Of a stretch of DNA of 10,334 nucleotides, positions 5,644-10,334 are shown one piece after another. How positions within the stretch are numbered: the first letter of the stretch is position 1; every line of letters begins with the position of its first letter. Made by a program: the position numbers and the translations under genes. The notes under the pieces are model-generated. The model was not told the origin of the DNA, searched no databases, and saw only the letters and a list, made by a program, of their open reading frames with translations. The DNA is from Gammaproteobacteria bacterium (lineage in GTDB: Bacteria > Pseudomonadota > Gammaproteobacteria > GCA-001735895), in contig JAASSH010000024.1 of assembly GCA_021767985.1 (NCBI GenBank), positions 1 through 10,334 of the forward strand. The letters run 5' to 3'.

Positions 5644-7023
5644 ATGGAAACAGGTAATAACGCAGAAAATAAAGCCAGTGCCGGTTGCAATTCCAAATGG
5701 TGGGCGTTCCTGCTTGCCGCGCTGGCATTTATCGCGGTCTACTGGGCCTGGCCGCAGGCGGAGCCCAACCAGGCGGTGGTTGCCGCTACGCTGGTTACGG
5801 TCGTCATTCTCTGGGTTTCTGAGGTGATTGCGCTGTTCGTCTCCGCGCTGATCGGCTCTTTTTTACTGCTCGCGTTCGGGGATTTTTCGGCCGAGACCGT
5901 GTTTCAGCCGTATTTCGATCCGGTGATCGTTTTATTTTTTGGCGGTTTTATCCTTGCGCAGGGAATGCAGAAGTACGGGATCGATTACCGTATTGCCCAT
6001 GAAATATTAAAGCGCATGGGCGACCGGCCACTTGTTTTTGTCCTTGGGCTGATGCTGGTGACGGCGTTTCTCTCGATGTGGATGTCGAACACGGCCTCGG
6101 CCGCGATCATGATTCCGATATCGATCATCGTGTTGAAAGAAAATCAGCTGTTTCACCAGCATTCACGCTTCGCTAAGAGTGTGGTGCTGGCGGTAGCATA
6201 CGCCGCCACCATCGGCGGCATCGGCTCGCTCGTCGGCAGCCCGCCCAACGCGATCGCGGTAAAATTCCTGAACCAGAACAACGTCTCGCTGGATTTTGTC
6301 GAATGGATGGTGAAGGCACTGCCTTTTGTGCTGCTGGCGTTGTTGTTCACCTGGTTGTTGTTATCGTTTTTCAACAAACCCGAGATCGACAGAATCCGCT
6401 TTACCTACCACGAACGCAAGCTCGACCGTCCACAAAAGTTGACTATTTTCGTTTTCCTGATCACCGTGATCGGCTGGTTGAGTACCAAGTTTACCGGTTT
6501 GACCGCCGCCACCGTGGCGCTCGTACCGGTTATCGGCTTGTTTACCCTGGGCTTGCTCAAGGTTGGAGACCTGGCGAAAATTTCCTGGCCCACGCTGTTG
6601 TTGTTCGGCGGGGGGTTAAGCCTGGGCTCGGCGGTCAACCAGGTGGGCATCGACACCTGGCTGGCCGGTCTGGTGCAGGACTCGATCACCGGTATCCCAT
6701 TGTTCGCGACCTTGCTGATACTGGTTTTTTTCGGCATTGCTGTGACCATGGTGGCCAGCAATACCGCCTCGGCGGCGATTCTGATTCCGCTGCTGCTGCC
6801 GCTGGCCGACGATCTGGGGCTAGACATGAAGTCGATGGCGATGCTGATCGCAATCGGCGTATCGCTCGACTTCATGATGCCGGTGGGCACGCCGCCGAGC
6901 GCGATTGCCTATTCCACTGGCGTTGTCAATGTGCGTGAAATGATCAAGAACGGTTTTCTGGTAAATCTCGGTACCGGTTTGACTCTGGTGCTGTTGTATT
7001 ATTTTATCTTCCGGGGCGGGTAG
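5644..7023 (+). CDS. SLC13/DASS-family anion:sodium symporter
   Basis: This is an inner-membrane carrier of the divalent anion:sodium symporter family, which moves dicarboxylates, sulfate or related anions. The 459-residue protein has the two inverted repeats of the family, each with an SNT signature: SNTASAAIMIP at about 148-158 and SNTASAAILIP at about 372-382, the paired substrate/sodium-binding hairpin tips known from VcINDY. The companion loops GSPPNAIAV (about 198) and GTPPSAIAYSTG (about 415) are also present. About 11 hydrophobic segments span the rest, and length is normal. I chose ATG 5644; GTG 5605 in frame would add 13 hydrophilic residues but lies in the predicted promoter. Neither start has a strong ribosome site. 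Substrate cannot be read from sequence; near sulfide-oxidation genes, sulfate or another sulfur oxyanion is possible, a C4-dicarboxylate equally so. Confidence 0.9.
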   Translation: METGNNAENKASAGCNSKWWAFLLAALAFIAVYWAWPQAEPNQAVVAATLVTVVILWVSEVIALFVSALIGSFLLLAFGDFSAETVFQPYFDPVIVLFFGGFILAQGMQKYGIDYRIAHEILKRMGDRPLVFVLGLMLVTAFLSMWMSNTASAAIMIPISIIVLKENQLFHQHSRFAKSVVLAVAYAATIGGIGSLVGSPPNAIAVKFLNQNNVSLDFVEWMVKALPFVLLALLFTWLLLSFFNKPEIDRIRFTYHERKLDRPQKLTIFVFLITVIGWLSTKFTGLTAATVALVPVIGLFTLGLLKVGDLAKISWPTLLLFGGGLSLGSAVNQVGIDTWLAGLVQDSITGIPLFATLLILVFFGIAVTMVASNTASAAILIPLLLPLADDLGLDMKSMAMLIAIGVSLDFMMPVGTPPSAIAYSTGVVNVREMIKNGFLVNLGTGLTLVLLYYFIFRGG

Positions 7024-7136
7024 ATCTCAGGCAATATTTTATGAAGAATACCCTGCTGTGTGATTTTGTCATGGCCGCTGTGGGTTCCGGCATGGATCGG
7101 GTATGATCTTCGGTTCAACTGACACGGAGAAGGTAG

Positions 7137-7406
7137 ATGTCCATTGTTAGAAGGCTGGTGCTTGATGTGCTCAAACCTCATCAGCCGAACGTGCTCGAAT
7201 TTGCGCGTACCATCGCAAGTGCCAGCAACAAATGTCAGGTGCGCGTTACGGTGCTCGAGGTCGACGAAAACACCGAAACTATTCAGGTCGTTGTCGAAGG
7301 CGACAGGATCGATTTCGAGGCGATACAGTCGAGCATCAGCGAACTGGGCGGGTCGCTGCACAGTATCGATGAAGTCGAAGTTCAGGGTGAAAGTCAAGAC
7401 AGTTGA
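7137..7406 (+). CDS. DUF211 family protein
   Basis: The product is an 89-residue soluble protein of the DUF211 family, common in archaea, with a small ferredoxin-like alpha/beta fold. The sequence shows the family landmarks in order: RRLVLDVLKPHQPNVLEFA at the N-terminus, a VRVTVLEVDENTETI strand pair, VVVEGDRIDFEAIQ, and the closing ELGGSLHSIDEVEV. The biochemical function is unknown; the ACT-like layout suggests a ligand or metal sensor (inference). The GGAGAAGG ribosome site sits three to four bases before ATG 7137. A TATGAT -10-like element lies at 7102-7107 without a convincing -35. It is followed after five bases by a VIT1/CCC1-type membrane protein, so the two are translationally coupled and probably work together. 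Confidence 0.9.
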   Translation: MSIVRRLVLDVLKPHQPNVLEFARTIASASNKCQVRVTVLEVDENTETIQVVVEGDRIDFEAIQSSISELGGSLHSIDEVEVQGESQDS

Positions 7407-7411
7407 GGCCC

Positions 7412-7990
7412 ATGAAATTACTGGATCAGGTGAGATTTTTATTGGGCATCACCCGCTCCAGCGATATCGTGCGGCGCTATTTCGTCGTCAACGGATTCGA
7501 TGGGGCGTTGACGATGCTGGGTCTCATCATCGGTTTCCTGGTCAGCGGCGCGAGCGATCTCAGGACAGTCATAAACGTTTGCCTGGGCGCTGCAATCGCG
7601 CTCGGTATGAGTGGCCTTAGCAGCGCCTACGTCAGCGAAACCGCGGAGCGACGGCGCGCACTGGGCAAACTCGAAGAGGCGATGATCACCAGCCTGCAAG
7701 ACAGCGCGCACGGTGACGCGGCACGCGGGGTGCCGTTGTTGATTGCGCTAGTCAACGGACTGGCGCCGTTGACCATATCGCTTTTGATCCTGTTGCCGCT
7801 GTTCCTGGATCAAGCAGGGCTGCGGTTGCCGCTACCCCCACTATATGCGGCAATTGTCGTCGCGCTGCTGGTAATCTTCTTGCTCGGCGTCTTCCTGGGC
7901 CGGATCTCGGGTGTTTCCTGGCTGCGCAGCGGTATTCAGACACTGGTGGTCGCGGTCGTGACCGTCGCGCTGATTTACCTGTTTGCCTGA
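7412..7990 (+). CDS. VIT1/CCC1-type membrane protein, probable divalent-metal transporter
   Basis: This 192-residue integral membrane protein resembles the VIT1/CCC1 family, whose eukaryotic members move iron and manganese into vacuoles. After a short cytoplasmic start comes YFVVNGFDGALTMLGLIIGF, the Asp-Gly motif of helix 1, then helix 2 (VINVCLGAAIALGMSGLSSAY), a charged cytoplasmic loop with several glutamates (SETAERRRALGKLEEAM) that corresponds to the metal-binding region, and three further helices to the C-terminus, five in all. Bacterial and archaeal short forms of this size are known. Start: TTG 7403 overlaps the DUF211 stop, but ATG 7412 is preferred, with GAGG just upstream at tight spacing. 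Pairing with DUF211 supports a dedicated export or homeostasis unit. Direction and metal are inferred. Confidence 0.85.
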   Translation: MKLLDQVRFLLGITRSSDIVRRYFVVNGFDGALTMLGLIIGFLVSGASDLRTVINVCLGAAIALGMSGLSSAYVSETAERRRALGKLEEAMITSLQDSAHGDAARGVPLLIALVNGLAPLTISLLILLPLFLDQAGLRLPLPPLYAAIVVALLVIFLLGVFLGRISGVSWLRSGIQTLVVAVVTVALIYLFA

Positions 7991-8181
7991 AAACCTGGTT
8001 ACTGGCCAGGGAACAGAATGACTACCCCCGGTATCCAGGGCACCAATCCTCCCGTCAACTTAATTCAAGTTGAAGGAGTCGGAGCTTCTCTCGGTTGTGA
8101 TTGATAAAACCAGGGCCGGGACTGGGCGGGCAAGCCGGGTAAATCATGTAAACTGTCACCGTATTTGTGTTTATAAGCTTT
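7991..8181. other. Intergenic sequence after the VIT1-type gene
   Basis: Together with the repeat and the bases up to 8428 this makes a gene-free gap of about 440 bases. CCTGGT-TACTG-GCCAGG near 7991-8007 can form a six-pair stem (one G-U) just after the gene, but no T run follows, so it is at best a weak or Rho-dependent end. No open frame or clear promoter is seen. Confidence 0.5.
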
Positions 8182-8310
8182 CTCCGTTACCGATAACCAG
8201 CATTATGTGATCGGCCCGTTGCCGGGCTGAAATTTCACCGGAATCGAATTCCCAATCGAACCGGTCGAGTTAATTAAATTGACATCTGGTTAGGACGACC
8301 AAACGGCATT
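8182..8310 (+). repeat. 129-bp dispersed repeat, copy 2
   Basis: Second copy of the element at 2436-2564, same orientation and length. The GCCCG/CGGGC stem is intact, with its loop changed from ATGC to TTGC, and the ACCGG/CCGGT and GGAAT/ATTCC dyads are unchanged. Most mismatches fall in the last 41 bases. It lies about 120 bases upstream of the exosortase-substrate gene. The preserved stems against a drifting 3' part suggest that structure is what is retained (inference from two copies only). Confidence 0.85.
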
Positions 8311-8428
8311 ATTAGACTTGAGAGAAGTTTCGACGGTTCTATCAATCTAACCCTTTTAGGTGATGTTTGTCTGCCTCTTAAATGCTATGTTTAACATTGT
8401 TCGTATGAAACTACGATAGGTATCAAAG

Positions 8429-8653
8429 ATGTTTCACCTTCTATCGATCAACAGTTTTTTTTTGAGTAGCTTGGCTTTGTTGGGCTTTTCAATTGCATCT
8501 GTAATAGCAGCTACATTCAATCAGTCACCATGCACGATTGATTTTGGGATATTCTGTACCTTAAGTGAAGTTCCCGTCCCGGCGGCCATCTGGCTGTTCG
8601 GTACAGCCTTAATCGGCTTGGTTGGGTTCAGTAAGCAAAGAAAATCAGCTTAA
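8429..8653 (+). CDS. Mini exosortase substrate: signal peptide plus VPVPA-CTERM tail
   Basis: This 74-residue protein is almost entirely targeting signals. Residues 1-28 are a Sec signal peptide ending SVIAA. About 19 residues follow as the only mature part (ATFNQSPCTIDFGIFCTLSE, two cysteines). Residues 48-74 form a sorting tail: VPVPA, a hydrophobic helix WLFGTALIGLVGF, and a basic end SKQRKSA. This matches the VPLPA/PEP-CTERM class recognised by exosortases in Gram-negative bacteria, in which the tail is removed and the protein goes to the surface or extracellular matrix. Known substrates are usually 150-300 residues, so this is either a true mini-substrate or a remnant whose middle was lost. 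The ribosome site (ATAGG) is weak. A run of nine T at 8455-8463 lies in the signal-peptide codons. No exosortase gene is in the window. Confidence 0.72.
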   Translation: MFHLLSINSFFLSSLALLGFSIASVIAATFNQSPCTIDFGIFCTLSEVPVPAAIWLFGTALIGLVGFSKQRKSA

Positions 8654-8839
8654 ACTTCAAAGTAATCTAATATGAGGCTCGCCACGCGCGGGTCTTTTAT
8701 CTCTCTCAAATTGTTACCGGTATCTTTAGTGGGAACAATCTCACACATTCAATGATTTAACTCAAATGAGTGATGCGTAGGACTGATTTACAAATTATGA
8801 TCAATTAGACACATTTATCTGTAATTGGTACAGAATTTT
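8654..8839. other. AT-rich intergenic sequence
   Basis: No gene is seen. An imperfect GC-rich dyad followed by TCTTTTA at about 8675-8699 could be a weak terminator for the preceding gene, but the stem has internal mismatches. Confidence 0.35.
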
Positions 8840-9055
8840 ATGATTGGCTGGATATCGAAGAAACATGCCCAGAATAAACGCAAGGAAGCTCACGAACGGC
8901 AACTTAAAAAGTCACTCGCAGAAAAGATTTCGCAATATGAACGATCCCTTATTAATTCAACCGATAATCCCCCGGTAGAAGATTTCACAGAAATATTCAT
9001 CGACGGCAAGAAGCTTCGTGTAGCAAAAGAACAGATTACGATCAAAGGTGATTGA
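8840..9055 (+). CDS. Hypothetical small lysine-rich protein
   Basis: Not recognised. ATG 8840 gives 71 residues; an in-frame TTG at 8825 would add five. The first half (about residues 7-40) is a strongly basic, probably helical segment (KKHAQNKRKEAHERQLKK). The second half has a short acidic strand-like region, FTEIFIDGKKLRV, then ITIKGD at the end. There is no signal peptide or metal motif. No convincing ribosome site precedes the ATG, and the surroundings are AT-rich and gene-poor, so it may be spurious. In its favour, the residue pattern is regular and the frame is the only sizeable one here. Confidence 0.4.
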   Translation: MIGWISKKHAQNKRKEAHERQLKKSLAEKISQYERSLINSTDNPPVEDFTEIFIDGKKLRVAKEQITIKGD

Positions 9056-9443
9056 GCGGTGGATGTTATGTTTTCTAAAGGTCCAAAATTTGCCAACTAA
9101 AACCTGATCAGCATCGAATTTTATCGAGAATAGCAATCGTAGCGAATGTATTGATCCGAATATATACGCCTGTTAACAATCGCCTTTATCTCAAAACTCG
9201 TATCTCGATAGTGAGATTGGCATTCGATGGAAATCTCCCTGGAATGCCTTTTTCTCTATGCTCAAGACGAAGACCAAATGCGACTTACGATAATCCCCAA
9301 CTCTCGTTCCTTCGATTGCAGAGGGTTAGCCGCCAGTGACATTGTCGCGATTCACGTTAACGCAGAATACAAACAAACCGTCCTCGTTAACTTGGGTGTT
9401 CTAGGTATTGTTGGTAGTGCAGGTGGCCGTTTCGATTAATTAT
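9056..9443. other. Gene-poor stretch with one doubtful ORF
   Basis: No recognised gene. A frame of 70 codons from ATG 9227 to a TAA at 9437-9439 has a weak TGAGATTGG upstream. Its product (starting MEISLECLFLYAQDEDQMRL) has strand-like hydrophobic segments near the C-terminus (TVLVNLGVLGIVGSAGG) but matches nothing I know. It is on the same strand as the response-regulator gene and could be a small unknown gene or a remnant. Confidence 0.3.
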
Positions 9444-9473
9444 TTGGCTCAAACCATCAGAAAATCCTACTAT
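9444..9473 (+). promoter_or_regulatory. Possible sigma-70 promoter for the response-regulator gene
   Basis: TTGGCT (9444-9449) and TACTAT (9468-9473) are spaced by 18 bases; each matches the consensus at four of six positions. The predicted start near 9480 would place the branched structure at 9499-9576 at the beginning of the transcript. Confidence 0.35.
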
Positions 9474-9498
9474 ATTCAATATACTGAGCTCGGCTCGT

Positions 9499-9576
9499 AG
9501 CGCAGCCGGGCAATTTGAGTGCTGGATGAACCAGGGAACTCGGGATATCCTGAGTCTCGAATTTGCCCGCCGCGCT
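9499..9576 (+). ncRNA. Predicted branched 5' leader RNA structure
   Basis: An outer stem pairs 9499-9519 with 9556-9576: about 19 pairs with two single-base bulges, one mismatch and one G-U. Its 36-base interior forms two more hairpins, CTGG-ATGAA-CCAG (9522-9534) and the near-perfect palindrome ACTCGGGATATCCTGAGT (9538-9555). The fold is thus a three-way junction, ending about 30 bases before the response-regulator start. It could be a cis-regulatory leader, a small RNA, or at DNA level an operator. It does not match a riboswitch class I recognise. A 32-codon frame runs through it. Confidence 0.45.
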
Positions 9577-9624
9577 CAAAACTTGTGCGATTACCTGACT
9601 GATCGGGATGATACAGGTGAATAA
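9526..9624 (+). CDS. Possible 32-residue upstream peptide overlapping the response-regulator start
   Basis: A frame from ATG 9526 encodes MNQGTRDILSLEFARRAQNL followed by a short charged end, stopping at TAA 9622-9624, which is 14 to 17 bases inside the next gene. Its ATG sits in the loop of an inner hairpin of the predicted leader structure. Overlap with the downstream start would suit translational coupling. The ribosome site is weak, and the frame is open upstream without a start codon back to a TAG near 9415, so it could instead be the end of a decayed gene. Confidence 0.25.
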   Translation: MNQGTRDILSLEFARRAQNLCDYLTDRDDTGE

Positions 9625-10334
9625 AACTGCGTTAATTGTTGATGATTCTAGATCTGCACGCGTAGTGCTCAAACGTATGCTCGAAACGCATGACCTCGAC
9701 GTCGATACCGCCGAGTCCGCCGAAGCCGCGCTAGACTACCTCATCGACAATCGCCCCGATGTCATCTTTATGGATCACCTTATGCCGGGTATGGACGGAT
9801 TCGAAGCTGTATCCGCCATCAAGAGAGATCCGGATACGGCTACGATACCGATTATGATGTACACCTCGCAGAAGGGTGAAGTCTATGTCGGTCAGGCTCG
9901 GGCCCTGGGTGCTGTCGGCGTGCTGCCAAAAGAGGTCGCTCCGGTCGAAGTTTCCAAGGTGCTAAAGTCATTGCATATTATTGGCGACGAAGAACAGCAA
10001 CAATCTGGTGGGCAAACACGGCCAACCCATGACTCCAGCGACGAAGTTGCCGAGGTCGATTCTCTGGATCGCGATCTCAGAATTCTCATTCAGGACCTGT
10101 TTGCACAACAGCAGTCAATTATTCGCCGCGATCTTCGCGATAACTATGAAGCCATCGCCACACGGATTACTACCGCAATGCCACCGTCGCCAGTGGAAGA
10201 GCCCAACGAACTGTCATTATCATCGGATGAGGGGAAATCGCCAGGATTCCTGCGTATTGTCGTGGTGTTGCTGGCTGTTTGCGCAATGGTCTTTGCGGGG
10301 CTTTACTGGTATAGGGAACAGAGCCTGCAGGAAA
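9608..10334 (+). CDS. Response regulator REC domain fused to a transmembrane helix (3' end beyond window)
   Basis: The visible 242 residues begin with a complete REC receiver domain (about 5-122). Acidic residues are Asp12-Asp13 in ALIVDDS, the phospho-acceptor is Asp56 in FMDHLMPGMDGFE, the switch Thr86 lies in MYTS, and Lys108 in LPKE. Instead of a DNA-binding domain there is a polar linker rich in Gln, Ser and acidic residues (about 125-210, with a short helical part DLRILIQDLFAQQQSIIRRDLRDNY), then one hydrophobic helix at about 214-235 followed by WYREQ. The helix should anchor the protein with REC in the cytoplasm and an unseen C-terminal part in the periplasm. A membrane-anchored receiver is unusual. 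Starts possible are ATG 9608 and GTG 9617; GGGATG suits the GTG, and an in-frame stop at 9596 limits extension. The ORF is open to the window end, and the branched leader lies upstream. Confidence 0.85.
   Translation, partial: MIQVNKTALIVDDSRSARVVLKRMLETHDLDVDTAESAEAALDYLIDNRPDVIFMDHLMPGMDGFEAVSAIKRDPDTATIPIMMYTSQKGEVYVGQARALGAVGVLPKEVAPVEVSKVLKSLHIIGDEEQQQSGGQTRPTHDSSDEVAEVDSLDRDLRILIQDLFAQQQSIIRRDLRDNYEAIATRITTAMPPSPVEEPNELSLSSDEGKSPGFLRIVVVLLAVCAMVFAGLYWYREQSLQE

Noticed and set aside
6303..6938. Plus-strand frame of 211 codons inside the symporter gene
   Set aside because: Out of frame with a clear SLC13 protein; Arg/Gly-rich product typical of a shadow frame.
7991..8007. Intrinsic terminator after the VIT1-type gene
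   Set aside because: The stem is short and not followed by a T run.
9499..9576. tRNA or tRNA-like gene suggested by the branched fold
   Set aside because: The arms do not have tRNA lengths, there is no T-loop GTTCRA sequence and no anticodon arm of seven-base loop.
9457..9672. Minus-strand frame of 71 codons across the leader structure
   Set aside because: It overlaps the REC gene start, and its existence follows from the inverted repeats; no ribosome site or motif.
1..10334. CRISPR array, transposase, integrase or toxin-antitoxin module
   Set aside because: No regularly spaced repeats and no recognisable transposase, integrase or toxin motif in the translated frames.

Overview
The window looks like chromosomal DNA of a sulfur-oxidising bacterium, most likely a gammaproteobacterium capable of low-oxygen or nitrate-dependent growth. 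The basis is a flavocytochrome c / soxYZ cluster, a DksA/TraR-type zinc-finger protein, a VPxPA-type exosortase sorting signal, and several FNR/DNR-type boxes. The taxonomic call is inference; no rRNA or tRNA gene is visible.

Positions 1-2390 (minus strand) hold a sulfur-oxidation operon in the order fccA (monoheme cytochrome c), fccB (FAD sulfide dehydrogenase), soxY, soxZ (cut by the window start). FccAB should oxidise sulfide in the periplasm, and SoxYZ carries sulfur intermediates on the C-terminal cysteine of SoxY. A perfect 8-bp hairpin with a UUCG loop lies in the mRNA between fccB and soxY.

Positions 2391-3334 have no confident gene. They hold one copy of a 129-bp dispersed repeat (second copy at 8182-8310) and three FNR-type boxes, two of them perfect TTGAT-N4-ATCAA. 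The box nearest the next gene stands at the class II activator distance from a good -10 element. It should drive a two-gene operon (3335-4942) encoding a small charged helical protein and a DUF3326 protein of unknown function. Downstream and convergent is a DksA/TraR-like zinc-finger gene (5012-5410, minus). Divergent from that is a SLC13/DASS anion:sodium symporter (5644-7023), with a weaker FNR-like box between the two.

Positions 7137-7990 encode a tight pair: a DUF211 protein and a VIT1/CCC1-type membrane protein, probably a divalent-metal (iron/manganese) transport unit of a kind familiar from archaea.

Positions 7991-9607 are gene-poor and more AT-rich. They hold the second repeat copy, a 74-residue protein that is little more than a signal peptide plus a VPVPA exosortase sorting tail, and two doubtful small ORFs. 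A predicted branched RNA structure (long outer stem with two inner hairpins) lies just upstream of the last gene. That gene (9608 to the window end) encodes an unusual response regulator whose REC domain is followed by a linker and a transmembrane helix; it runs off the window.
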